A stretch of 64,000 nt of DNA from Mucilaginibacter flavidus (GTDB lineage Bacteria; Bacteroidota; Bacteroidia; Sphingobacteriales; Sphingobacteriaceae): assembly GCF_024055575.1 (NCBI RefSeq), contig NZ_JAMXOE010000014.1:1-64000 (forward strand). Direction: 5' to 3'. The position numbers and the translations under genes are program-made. The notes under the pieces are model-generated. The model made no database searches. It was given only the letters and a program-made list of their open reading frames with translations, and was not told where the DNA came from. Positions 8,740 through 16,519 of this stretch are shown here, piece after piece (the first letter of the stretch is position 1; the number at the start of each line of letters is the position of its first letter).

Positions 8740-9758
8740 CCAATAAGAAACGCCATTGTATCCACATTATCCGCATAATCCCATAACGCGGGTTGTTGGC
8801 TTTTGCCGAAAGGCACCAGTTGATTTGTTAGATTCAGTTTGACATTACTCACTACACACTGAATGCTATCTGTTTGTTGCTGTAGAAGCCTTTCAGCCGA
8901 TTCCACGTCATCGTAGTACTCATAAAATATAACCGCAAGTGGTGACGACAGCGAAGGATTTTCCTTCAATAATAAAAAGTTATTATCTAAATGCTGCTCG
9001 TTGCCTACCAGGTATATCGACCGGTTGTATCCATAATTGTTATTGTATTTATTATGATGGATAATTGGTTCGAATGTTTGTATCGACTCAAAAAAGAAAT
9101 TGAAATTATAGCCTTTCGGTACCATCAGTTTTGACACGTTACGACAACCAAGGCCGAAGTAGTCAAAAATATCGTGCCCTAAGTTGTTAAGCTGTTCAGT
9201 GGTTTCGTCACCAGTTAGCACGGCCACGCTGTTCCTGTTTTTGCGGATGATATTAGGCACTTTGCCAAAGTAATAATCAAAATAGCGCGACGTGTTGTTG
9301 CTGCCAGTGGCAATAACCGCATCAAAGTTTTCGAGCCGTTCAACAAACTCGTATTGCTGGCTATATGCAGGTTCAATATCAGCCAGCATTTGTAAAATAT
9401 GCTTTATCAATCGTGAATCCTGTGATGAGGCCTTTATTAGCGCAAAGTTTCCGGTTGCCAGCACGCACAAAACATCGTGGAAGCCAACTAAAGGTATATT
9501 TCCAGCTAATATCAGTCCAATTTTTTTTGCGGACCGGTTTTCAGTTAACTTATAGCTGTTAAGCCATTCCGTTAAATCTGCCCGGTTTAGCATTTTGCTG
9601 ATGGATGTTATCGCCTGCAAAACGTTTTCGGGGGTAAACCATGCGTTATATTGTCTTTCGGTTTCTATGATTGCTTCCAGTTCCGGACCTGGGTTTGTTA
9701 GACTTTTGCCGAGCGTGCTAAATACTTCAATTAGCTTTGTTTTATCAAAATTTGACAT
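8733..9758 (-). CDS. Acyl-CoA reductase (LuxC-like)
   Basis: A 341-residue member of the acyl-CoA reductase (LuxC, PF05893) family, which reduces acyl-CoA or acyl-enzyme to aldehyde with NADPH. Visible features are NIPLVGFHDVL for cofactor binding and FGLGCRNVSK with the likely catalytic Cys. The C-terminus is FLIGI. It is divergent from a ferredoxin gene with 100 bp between starts. This adjacency recurs in Bacteroidota and suggests a shared redox task, which is inference. Confidence 0.82.
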   Translation of the reverse strand: MSNFDKTKLIEVFSTLGKSLTNPGPELEAIIETERQYNAWFTPENVLQAITSISKMLNRADLTEWLNSYKLTENRSAKKIGLILAGNIPLVGFHDVLCVLATGNFALIKASSQDSRLIKHILQMLADIEPAYSQQYEFVERLENFDAVIATGSNNTSRYFDYYFGKVPNIIRKNRNSVAVLTGDETTEQLNNLGHDIFDYFGLGCRNVSKLMVPKGYNFNFFFESIQTFEPIIHHNKYNNNYGYNRSIYLVGNEQHLDNNFLLLKENPSLSSPLAVIFYEYYDDVESAERLLQQQTDSIQCVVSNVKLNLTNQLVPFGKSQQPALWDYADNVDTMAFLIGI

Positions 9759-9858
9759 ATATATGGTAAGGATTTAAACCCTTAAAATCTTTTTTTGTTA
9801 TATTTGCGAGCTTGTTAATAGCGGGCAAAGTTAATTGAGATTATAAGATTAAAGAAAT

Positions 9859-10212
9859 ATGGCGATTAAAATCACCGATGAATGTATAAATTGCGGAGCT
9901 TGCGAGCCTGAATGCCCTAATAACGCCATTTACGATGCCGGCGCTGCCTGGCGTTTTTCGGATGGGACGGGGCTGAAGGGGCTAATAGATTTTGGCGATG
10001 GCAATACACTTAACGCAGAGGAAACACAAGCTGCGTTATCTGATGATATCTATTATATAGTACCTGATAAATGTACCGAATGTGTTGGCTTTCACGACGA
10101 ACCCCAGTGTGCTGCTGTTTGCCCTGTTGATTGCTGCGTGGACGACGAAGATATACGTGAAACCAAAGAAGAGTTACTTGCAAAAAAGGAATGGCTCCAT
10201 ATGGGAGAGTAA
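9859..10212 (+). CDS. 4Fe-4S dicluster ferredoxin
   Basis: A 117-residue ferredoxin with two 4Fe-4S sites. The first is CINCGACEPECP near residue 10; the second is CTECVGFHDEPQCAAVCP, with the long spacing seen in ferredoxins of the Allochromatium vinosum type. A TATATTTG promoter-like box lies at 9799-9806, leaving a leader of about 50 nt. It is divergent from the acyl-CoA reductase and ends in a strong terminator. Confidence 0.93.
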   Translation: MAIKITDECINCGACEPECPNNAIYDAGAAWRFSDGTGLKGLIDFGDGNTLNAEETQAALSDDIYYIVPDKCTECVGFHDEPQCAAVCPVDCCVDDEDIRETKEELLAKKEWLHMGE

Positions 10213-10230
10213 CAAGTCTGTTACAAATAT

Positions 10231-10268
10231 AAAAAGGGGACAGTTTAATAAACTTTCCCCTTTTTTTT
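10231..10268 (+). terminator. Rho-independent terminator after ferredoxin
   Basis: AAAGGGGA...AGTTTA pairs with TAAACT...TCCCC followed by eight T, 18 bases after the ferredoxin stop. The A-run in front makes it potentially active on both strands. Confidence 0.85.
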
Positions 10269-10315
10269 GTATGTTGTAACAATAACCAATTAAACCCGTA
10301 CTAAGCCTTTCTAAT

Positions 10316-11077
10316 ATGGAATACGGTATCTGTAATCTTTCTGTTATCCCCATGCGGGCCGAAGCAAGCGATAAAAGCGAGCAGGTGTCGCAGGTTTTAT
10401 TTGGGGAAACCTTTGAGATTACCGAGTGGAAAGATAACTGGGTGAAAATTATTACTTCAATTGATGATTACCCGGGTTGGATAGGGCGACTGCAGTTCAA
10501 TATGCTGGGCCATCTTGCTTATAAACGCATCAAACAAACACCGCCGCCGACAACGCACAGGGCCGTGACCCAAGCCTGGAAAATAAACAATAACAGCATT
10601 CTTTATCTCCCAATGGGTAGTTCACTTTCGTTTTTAGAAGGCACTACCTGTCGGATAGGTGATGAGAAATTTGAAATTATCGGCGAAATTGGCGAAACCG
10701 AAAATATGGCTATAACCGCCACTTCATTTTTAAACACCCCTTATTTATGGGGCGGGCGCACACATTTCGGCATTGATTGTTCTGGCTTTACCCAGGCGGT
10801 GTTCCGTTCGCAGGGATTTAATTTATTGCGCGACGCCCGGATGCAGGAGGGGCAGGGTTATGCCTTGAACTCATTGGATGATGCTAAACTGGGCGACCTT
10901 GCCTTTTTTGAAAATGCCGACGGCGCAATCGTGCACGTAGGTATTATGCTGAATAACGAAAAGATCATCCATGCTTCTGGCAAGGTGAAAATTGACGCTA
11001 TTGACGAAAAGGGAATCTTTTCGGACGAGTTGAAACGCTACACCCACAAATTAACTACGGTTAAAAGAATATTTTAA
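10316..11077 (+). CDS. NlpC/P60 (C40) peptidase with SH3-like N-terminus
   Basis: A 253-residue cell-wall peptidase of the C40 family, expected to cut gamma-D-Glu-diamino acid bonds in peptidoglycan or recycled muropeptides. Residues ~1-65 look like a bacterial SH3 domain (GETFEITEWKDNWVKI); residues ~120-250 hold the catalytic domain with Cys in GGRTHFGIDCSGF, His in AIVHVGIML and the third residue in IHASG. No signal peptide is visible, suggesting cytosolic peptide recycling (YkfC-like). Confidence 0.88.
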   Translation: MEYGICNLSVIPMRAEASDKSEQVSQVLFGETFEITEWKDNWVKIITSIDDYPGWIGRLQFNMLGHLAYKRIKQTPPPTTHRAVTQAWKINNNSILYLPMGSSLSFLEGTTCRIGDEKFEIIGEIGETENMAITATSFLNTPYLWGGRTHFGIDCSGFTQAVFRSQGFNLLRDARMQEGQGYALNSLDDAKLGDLAFFENADGAIVHVGIMLNNEKIIHASGKVKIDAIDEKGIFSDELKRYTHKLTTVKRIF

Positions 11078-11982
11078 CTGCCGAAGTTAACTTCCCAAAC
11101 AATTACTTTCTTATCATCGCTTACTGATAACAGCTGATTGCCATTCCAGGCAAGCTTGTTTATTGATAGCTGGTGGCTTGCATAGCCCTTTTCGCGGCTG
11201 ATATTTTTATAAAGTTTAAAGTCATCGGCCCCCCAAATTTTGATGGTTTTATCCATGCTGCCGGTGGCAAAATAGGGTTGCTCCTTATGGAAGGCGATGC
11301 TATTCACCGCAAATAGATGGGCAGGGATGTTGTGTAAAAGTTTGTATGATACAGTATCCCATACTTTTACCTGTGCATCACGACCGCCGGATACTAAGTG
11401 AGTACTATCCGGCGAGTATTGTAGTGAAAAAACCGACATGGTGTGCCCATCTAACGTTTTCAGCAGCGAATAATCTTCCAAATCATAGATGTGAATGTGA
11501 TTGTTCCGGCAGCCAAAGGCCACCTGTTTTTCATCAGGGGATATAGCGATACACCTTATCGTATCGTTCGAAACCTTTATGGTGTGCAGTAATTCAAAGG
11601 TCTCCATGCTCCAGACCGATACTGTGCCATCCTCAGAAGCAACCAGCAGTTCCCTTTTTTTATCTACCGACTTTATATCAAATATTGGTTTTTGATGATG
11701 TTTAAGCGCAGGCTGCAGTTGCTGCTTCATGAAATCAAATACAAGTACGTCGCCATTTCGCAATCCGGTAAATAACAGGGGAAGCCCCACCGGTCCATGT
11801 ATCGCATAAATAGAGGCAGCTACCGGGAACATCACCTTTATAAATGAATTGTCTTTCAGGCTCCATTCAACAAGGCCTTTATCGTTGCCACCGGTAAATA
11901 GTATCCCGGGCTTTTGTGAAAGCTCGAGGGTAAATATCGGGTTGCCGTGGCCGGTAAGTTCAGCTGTTTTTTCTACGGTCAT
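11074..11982 (-). CDS. WD40 repeat protein
   Basis: A 302-residue protein made of about seven WD40 repeats; clear units end in SVWSMETF, HIYDLEDY, KVWDTVSY, KIWGADDF and VIWEVNFG. It should form a beta-propeller scaffold for protein contacts. ATG 11982 (MTVEKTAELTG) is preferred: the longer frame to 12027 would be made of a heptamer repeat. It overlaps the C40 peptidase end by 4 bp convergently. It follows hisIE on the minus strand after a repeat pair, so it may be co-transcribed with the his operon. Confidence 0.85.
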   Translation of the reverse strand: MTVEKTAELTGHGNPIFTLELSQKPGILFTGGNDKGLVEWSLKDNSFIKVMFPVAASIYAIHGPVGLPLLFTGLRNGDVLVFDFMKQQLQPALKHHQKPIFDIKSVDKKRELLVASEDGTVSVWSMETFELLHTIKVSNDTIRCIAISPDEKQVAFGCRNNHIHIYDLEDYSLLKTLDGHTMSVFSLQYSPDSTHLVSGGRDAQVKVWDTVSYKLLHNIPAHLFAVNSIAFHKEQPYFATGSMDKTIKIWGADDFKLYKNISREKGYASHQLSINKLAWNGNQLLSVSDDKKVIVWEVNFGS

Positions 11983-11987
11983 GATTT

Positions 11988-12062
11988 TAGTCGATAGACC
12001 ATAGACCATAGTCCATAGCCGCCACATTTTACTATGGACTATGGACTATCGACTATGGACTT
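11988..12062. repeat. Inverted arms of heptameric repeat units (ACTATGG theme)
   Basis: The left arm (11989-12019) steps TAGTCGA, TAGACCA, TAGACCA, TAGTCCA. The right arm (12031-12060) steps ACTATGG, ACTATGG, ACTATCG, ACTATGG. The arms are inverse complements and begin immediately after the hisIE stop codon. Confidence 0.8.
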
Positions 12063-12648
12063 ATTTATGTCTTCCTTCTAAATTTTTTGCAATCTGCTCA
12101 AGGCTTAGGCCTTTTTCGCGCAGTAGTACCAGCAGGTGGAATACAAGGTCGGATGATTCGTTTATCAAATCGGTTTCAGTTTCGGCGAGGGCTGCTATAA
12201 CCGTTTCCACACCTTCTTCGCCAACTTTTTGGGCTATTTTGTTCAGTCCTTTATTCCGTAGCTTATTGATGTACGAACCTTCCTGCGGGTTTTCATACCT
12301 GTCGGCAACAATGGCTTCCAGTTGCAGTATAAAGTTCTGGTTGTATTCTGTTTTAAAACAGCTTCGCGACCCGGTATGGCAGGTGGGGCCATCTGCTTTT
12401 ACCTTTATCAGCAAGGTGTCGTTATCGCAATCGATATCGATGCTTTTTACATGCAAAAAGTTATTGCTGGTTTCGCCTTTTGTCCACAAACGACTTTTCG
12501 AGCGCGAGTAAAACGTTACAATATTTTCCTGGACGGTTTTATCGTAGGCTTCCTGGTTCATGTAGCCAAGCATCAGCACTTCAAGGGTTTGCTCGTCCTG
12601 TATTATTACGGGTACTAACCCGTCTGACTTGTTGAAATCGATGTTCAT
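12061..12648 (-). CDS. hisIE: Bifunctional phosphoribosyl-AMP cyclohydrolase / phosphoribosyl-ATP diphosphatase
   Basis: A 195-residue fusion for steps 2 and 3 of histidine synthesis. Residues ~1-100 are HisI with the zinc-binding Cys/His signature (SIDIDCDNDTLL and GPTCHTGSRSCF). Residues ~105-195 are the helical HisE domain (KVGEEGVETVIAAL). Last gene of the his operon, separated from hisF by two hairpins. Length and order match Bacteroidota his operons. Confidence 0.95.
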   Translation of the reverse strand: MNIDFNKSDGLVPVIIQDEQTLEVLMLGYMNQEAYDKTVQENIVTFYSRSKSRLWTKGETSNNFLHVKSIDIDCDNDTLLIKVKADGPTCHTGSRSCFKTEYNQNFILQLEAIVADRYENPQEGSYINKLRNKGLNKIAQKVGEEGVETVIAALAETETDLINESSDLVFHLLVLLREKGLSLEQIAKNLEGRHK

Positions 12649-12674
12649 TATAATTTAATTTCCTATAATACCCG

Positions 12675-12734
12675 TGCCTGTGTCCCCACAGGCAACATTT
12701 GTCCACTAATATTGGCTGTGAAGACACAGCCAAT
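12675..12734. repeat. Two intercistronic hairpins between hisF and hisIE
   Basis: TGCCTGTG-TCCC-CACAGGCA at 12675-12694 is a perfect 8-bp stem. ATTGGCTGTG-AAGA-CACAGCCAAT at 12711-12734 is a perfect 10-bp stem. The stems share the core GCTGTG/GCCTGTG. They lie in the only his junction that has a gap but lacks the CCCCCTTTAGGGGG repeat. Confidence 0.8.
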
Positions 12735-12745
12735 GGTTGAGTTGG

Positions 12746-13885
12746 TTATACTTCCCTCACCTCAATATTATTCGCCTTCAAAACCTTCTTTAAATCCGGT
12801 ATCAATATCTCTCCATAGTGAAACACCGAAGCTGCTAACGCCGCATCAACATTGCTTTGTTTGAATACGTCTATAAAATCCTGCACGGAGCCGGCACCAC
12901 CGGAAGCAATTACCGGAATGTTTACTGCGTTGTTTACTTCCTTTAAAAAGCGATTATCAAACCCGGCTTTGGTACCATCATGATCCATGGACGTTAGCAG
13001 TATTTCGCCCGCGCCACGGCTTTCGGCTTCCAATATCCAATCCAATGTTTCCTTTTCTGTTGGTAAACGGCCGCCGTTTAAGTGAACAATGTTTTTACCT
13101 GCAATTGCTCTTGTGTCAACAGCTATTACCACAAACTGAACACCAAATGCTTTTGCCAGTTCATCAATCAAAGCCGGATTACGAACCGCTGCGGAATTGA
13201 TAGAAATTTTATCTGCCCCTGCATTTAAAAGCGCATCAGCATCAGCAATTTCATTTATACCACCGCCAATTGTAAACGGTATATTGATTTGGCGGGCAAC
13301 TGACTTCACCAGTTCGACCATGGTTTTACGGCGTTCAACAGTCGCGGTGATATCTAAAAAAACCAGTTCATCCGCTCCCTGTTGCGAGTAATTCCACGCA
13401 AGCTCAACAGGGTCGCCTGCGTCACGCAAGTCGACGAAGTTAACGCCCTTAACTGTACGCCCATCCTTTACATCTAAACAGGGGATTATACGCTTCGTGA
13501 GCCCCCCCCGCCCCCTGAAGGGGGAGCTAAGAGTCTGTTTTATAATATCCAATACTTTTTCCAAATGATTAAATATTTCCTCATTTTTAAAACGGAGAAA
13601 TATCATGCCATCTCTTTCGAGATTTATCTGTCGCTCTAAATCGTTTTTAATGATTTCAGGCAGATTGTGAATGTTTCCGTCAATTTCAATGACAAGTTTG
13701 TGTTGATGACAATAAAAGTCTGCAATGTAAATTCCTAATGGATGCTGCCTCCTAAATTTTGCCCCAAGTTGACTGCCCTTCAAATATCCCCAAAGCACCA
13801 TTTCTGCTGGTGTCAAATTATTTCGAAGTGCTTCGGCGTTTTTAAATATCAAACTATTGGCACCCAAAAACATCTGTTTTTTCAT
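12746..13885 (-). CDS. hisF: Imidazole glycerol phosphate synthase cyclase subunit HisF, fused at its N-terminus to a DUF559 domain
   Basis: One continuous frame of 379 residues from ATG 13885 (a TTG at 13891 is also in frame). Residues 1-118 are a DUF559 nuclease-like domain, 120-128 are SSPFRGRGG encoded by a palindromic repeat, and 129-379 are complete HisF beginning LTKRIIPCLD with the barrel motifs GGGI, DTRAI and SGGAG. HisF makes IGP and AICAR with HisH. The normal HisF Met is missing: the base triplets before LTKR are repeat sequence. HisF is thus made either as a fusion or from an internal non-ATG start (TTG codons at residues 108 and 112). A real fusion enzyme has no known use, so this looks like insertion damage that stayed in frame. 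Confidence 0.88.
   Translation of the reverse strand: MKKQMFLGANSLIFKNAEALRNNLTPAEMVLWGYLKGSQLGAKFRRQHPLGIYIADFYCHQHKLVIEIDGNIHNLPEIIKNDLERQINLERDGMIFLRFKNEEIFNHLEKVLDIIKQTLSSPFRGRGGLTKRIIPCLDVKDGRTVKGVNFVDLRDAGDPVELAWNYSQQGADELVFLDITATVERRKTMVELVKSVARQINIPFTIGGGINEIADADALLNAGADKISINSAAVRNPALIDELAKAFGVQFVVIAVDTRAIAGKNIVHLNGGRLPTEKETLDWILEAESRGAGEILLTSMDHDGTKAGFDNRFLKEVNNAVNIPVIASGGAGSVQDFIDVFKQSNVDAALAASVFHYGEILIPDLKKVLKANNIEVREV
13501..13533 (-). repeat. SPFRG palindromic repeat at the hisF start
   Basis: On the minus strand AGCTCCCCCTTCAGGGGG followed by a G-rich tail GCGGGGGGGGCT. In the coding frame it gives SSPFRGRGG. It is the inverted partner of the unit at 13897-13926; the DUF559 ORF lies between them. 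Confidence 0.9.
13522..13885 (-). mobile_element. DUF559 (PD-(D/E)xK-like) nuclease ORF bounded by inverted palindromic repeats
   Basis: Domain entry for the first ~120 residues of the hisF frame. Motifs fit DUF559: LTPAEMVLW, GAKFRRQHPLG, YIADFYCHQHKLVIEIDG (Asp, then Glu-x-Asp) and FLRFKNEEI. DUF559 is related to Vsr-type endonucleases. The ORF fills exactly the space between two inverted CCCCCTTTAGGGGG units, where other his junctions have only 40-65 bp spacers. This suggests a complete, nuclease-bearing form of the repeat element and short derivative forms elsewhere. That reading is inference. Confidence 0.6.
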
Positions 13886-13896
13886 TATCAAACTAT

Positions 13897-13926
13897 AGTT
13901 CCCCCTTTAGGGGGTTAGGGGGCTCT
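13897..13926 (+). repeat. SPFRG palindromic repeat after hisA
   Basis: AGTTCCCCCTTTAGGGGGTTAGGGGGCTCT begins one base after the hisA stop codon (read on the minus strand). It is the outer end of the DUF559 cassette. Confidence 0.9.
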
Positions 13927-14675
13927 TAGATTGATATCAGCGATTCGAGGTTCCAGTGTTTCACATCCTCAATAGTAATATGCCCCTCATAAATAGCTTT
14001 ACCCACCACGCACGATTCAACCTTGATATTGCTCAATTGCTCAATATCATCCATCGAGCTTACACCGCCCGATGCAATAAGTTTAATGAAAGGGGAGTGG
14101 TCAAGCAGCTTTTCGTAAAGCTTTATGCCTGCGCCGCCGAGTTTGCCGTCTTTATCAATATCGGTACATAAAAAACGGAAAAAGCCAAGCTGAAGGCATT
14201 TATCAACGTAATCCATCAGCTTAATGGGCGAGCTTTCCATCCAGCCAGAGTATTTGATTACTTCATCCAACACATCGATAGCGATTACCACCTGGTCGGA
14301 ACATTTATCCTTGCCACAAACTGCTTTGCTTAGTTCTGGTAAAAATGAAGGGTTAGTTAGTGCTTGTGTACCAACAATAACGCGGTGAACGCCGGAATCA
14401 ATCAGCTCTTTAACTTTTTCGATACTGCGGATGCCGCCACCGTACTGAACCTTCATATCGGTTTTGTGAATTACGTCAAACAGGTACTCCTGGTTGCTGA
14501 AATCGTTTTTGGCGCCGTTAAGGTCGATGATGTGGATGAAGTTTGTACCATTCGATTGATATCTTTCTATCATCTCTTCCAGGGAAACATCATATTCTGT
14601 TACCTGGTTATAGTCGCCTTCACGCAGGCGCACAACCTTTTTGTTTAAAATATCAATTGCCGGGATAATGTACAT
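13926..14675 (-). CDS. hisA: 1-(5-phosphoribosyl)-5-[(5-phosphoribosylamino)methylideneamino]imidazole-4-carboxamide isomerase
   Basis: A 249-residue half-barrel-duplicated TIM barrel that performs the Amadori isomerisation before HisF. Motifs: MYIIPAIDILNKKVVRL at the start with the catalytic Asp, YGGGIRS, and IASGGVSS. Start ATG 14675 is the normal family start. It follows hisH by 6 bp with no repeat between, unlike several other junctions of this operon. Its stop is followed immediately by a palindromic repeat. Confidence 0.95.
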   Translation of the reverse strand: MYIIPAIDILNKKVVRLREGDYNQVTEYDVSLEEMIERYQSNGTNFIHIIDLNGAKNDFSNQEYLFDVIHKTDMKVQYGGGIRSIEKVKELIDSGVHRVIVGTQALTNPSFLPELSKAVCGKDKCSDQVVIAIDVLDEVIKYSGWMESSPIKLMDYVDKCLQLGFFRFLCTDIDKDGKLGGAGIKLYEKLLDHSPFIKLIASGGVSSMDDIEQLSNIKVESCVVGKAIYEGHITIEDVKHWNLESLISI

Positions 14676-14681
14676 GTCTTT

Positions 14682-15332
14682 TTAAATTTTAGAAAAGTTT
14701 TTTAGTAAGGTTTCACCATACGCGCCTGATTTTTCGGGATGGAATTGCACTCCATAAAAATTATCCCGCATAATTGATGCCGAAAATTTGTTTATGTAAT
14801 TTGTTGACGATAAAGTGTATGTAACATTATACTCAATAAAGTATGAATGTACAAAGTAAAAATGTGAACCGTTAGGAATATTTTCAAAAAGTGCATTTCC
14901 CATTTCCGGAAAAACCTGGTTCCAACCGGTATGCGGTACTTTGAAATTAGTATCGCCTGCAAATTTCAAAGTCTTTATCGGGAATAAATCGAGCAACTTC
15001 GAATCGCCCTCTTCGGAATACGAGGTAAGTAACTGCATGCCCACACAAATGCCCAAAACAGGCTTTTTAAGCGCTTTGATCGACGGCACCAGCCCTGTGT
15101 GCTCCAATTTAGCCATTGCGGCACCAGCATGTCCAACGCCGGGAATTATGTAGCGGTCATATTGTTCAAAATCTTCTTCCTTATTTATCATTCCATACGG
15201 AATACCCAACCGCTCCAAAGCAGCAGTTAAGGAGAAGATGTTTCCGGCGCCGTATTGTATTATTCCAATGCCCCCCGGCCCCCTAAAGGGAGAGGTGTCT
15301 CGCAAATTACTTTCCTGCTTTATTTCATTCAT
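14682..15332 (-). CDS. hisH: Imidazole glycerol phosphate synthase glutaminase subunit HisH
   Basis: Class I glutamine amidotransferase subunit feeding ammonia to HisF. The catalytic Cys is in GICVGMQLL and the His/Glu pair is in QFHPEKSG. From ATG 15332 it is 216 residues, about 20 more than usual. The extra N-terminus is MNEIKQESNLRDT plus SPFRGPGG, encoded by a palindromic repeat; the conserved protein starts at IGIIQYGAGN (residue 22) with no Met nearby. The repeat has therefore taken over the start region, and translation must begin in repeat-derived DNA. Confidence 0.93.
   Translation of the reverse strand: MNEIKQESNLRDTSPFRGPGGIGIIQYGAGNIFSLTAALERLGIPYGMINKEEDFEQYDRYIIPGVGHAGAAMAKLEHTGLVPSIKALKKPVLGICVGMQLLTSYSEEGDSKLLDLFPIKTLKFAGDTNFKVPHTGWNQVFPEMGNALFENIPNGSHFYFVHSYFIEYNVTYTLSSTNYINKFSASIMRDNFYGVQFHPEKSGAYGETLLKNFSKI
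15270..15300 (-). repeat. SPFRG palindromic repeat inside the hisH start
   Basis: Minus-strand sequence CTCTCCCTTTAGGGGGCCGGGGGGC, slightly eroded at the left (CTCTCCC rather than CTCCCCC). Translated in frame as SPFRGPGG of HisH residues 14-21. Partner of 15343-15372. Confidence 0.88.
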
Positions 15333-15342
15333 GCTAATCAAA

Positions 15343-15372
15343 ATTCCCCCTTTAGGGGGTTAGTGGGCCTCT
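15343..15372 (+). repeat. SPFRG palindromic repeat after hisB
   Basis: ATTCCCCCTTTAGGGGGTTAGTGGGCCTCT overlaps the first bases of the hisB stop region (stop at 15371-15373). It faces the unit at 15270-15300 across a spacer of about 42 bp that carries the hisH ATG. Confidence 0.9.
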
Positions 15373-16519
15373 ACAGTATGCCTTTAGTGCTTGGTAAAAC
15401 CATATTATTTACATCACGTTTTACAGCCATTTTTATTGCTTTAGCAAAGGCCTTAAATATAGCCTCAATTTTATGATGCTCGTTATCGCCTTCGGCTTTT
15501 ATGTTCAGGTTGGCCTTTGCCGCATCGCTGAACGATTTAAAAAAGTGGAAGAACATTTCCGTCGGCATTTCGCCGATTTTTTCTCGTTTAAATTCTGCAT
15601 CCCAAACAATCCAGTTGCGGCCGCCAAAATCAATAGCAACCTGTGCCAGGCAATCGTCCATCGGCAGGCAAAATCCATAGCGTTCAATGCCTTTTTTATT
15701 GCCTAAGGCTAATGCAAATACTTCACCAAGGGCAATGCCTGTATCCTCGATGGTGTGGTGTTCATCAATATGCAAATCGCCATTGGCAACAATTTCCAAA
15801 TCAATATTTCCATGGCGGGCAATCTGGTCAAGCATATGGTCGAAAAAGTGGACGCCGGTTGATACCTTTGCGTCACCTTTGCCGTCCAGGTTTATTTTTA
15901 TATAGATGTCAGTTTCTTTTGTGCTGCGGCGATGCTCAAACACGCGTTGGCCAAGCTTTAAAAACTCGTAAACCTTCTGCCAGTCGGTGGTTTGCAGCAC
16001 AGCGGTTTGGTGTACAATTTCTTCTTCGTCCGCTTTAAACTCGTTGCCACCCATGTTCGAGCCATCGTTCAGCCAGATAGATTTTGCGCCGAGGTTATGC
16101 CCAAGCAACACATCGTTTTTACGGTCTCCAATGGTAAACGAGTTTTTTAAATCGTATTTTTCAGCATCAAAATACTGGGTAAGCATGCCGGTGCCGGGCT
16201 TACGGGTAGGCGCATTTTCAGCAGGAAAAGTCCGGTCGACGCAAATATTAGAAAATACAACACCTTCGTTAGCAAATGTTTTTATCACCATGTTTTGCAC
16301 CGGCCAAAAGGAGTCTTCAGGATAGGATGCAGTACCTAAACCATCCTGGTTGGTAACCATCACTAGTTCAAAATCCAGCTCTTTGGCTATCTTAGGCAGG
16401 TATTGCAACGCACCAGGGTAAAAGGTAAGCTTCGCAAATGAATCAATTTGCTCGTCGGGCGTTTCCTCAATCATTGTACCATCTCGGTCAATAAACAGTA
16501 TTTTTTGCGGCTTGCTCAT
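15371..16519 (-). CDS. hisB: Bifunctional histidinol-phosphatase / imidazoleglycerol-phosphate dehydratase
   Basis: A 382-residue fusion for two histidine steps. Residues ~1-165 are a HAD phosphatase with nucleophile motif FIDRDGTMIEE and TIGDRKND. Residues ~190-382 are IGP dehydratase with the metal-binding motifs HFFDHMLDQIARHG, DEHHTIEDTG and the matching second half. The start overlaps the hisC stop as ATGA, so the two are translationally coupled. No repeat is present at this overlap. Confidence 0.95.
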   Translation of the reverse strand: MSKPQKILFIDRDGTMIEETPDEQIDSFAKLTFYPGALQYLPKIAKELDFELVMVTNQDGLGTASYPEDSFWPVQNMVIKTFANEGVVFSNICVDRTFPAENAPTRKPGTGMLTQYFDAEKYDLKNSFTIGDRKNDVLLGHNLGAKSIWLNDGSNMGGNEFKADEEEIVHQTAVLQTTDWQKVYEFLKLGQRVFEHRRSTKETDIYIKINLDGKGDAKVSTGVHFFDHMLDQIARHGNIDLEIVANGDLHIDEHHTIEDTGIALGEVFALALGNKKGIERYGFCLPMDDCLAQVAIDFGGRNWIVWDAEFKREKIGEMPTEMFFHFFKSFSDAAKANLNIKAEGDNEHHKIEAIFKAFAKAIKMAVKRDVNNMVLPSTKGIL

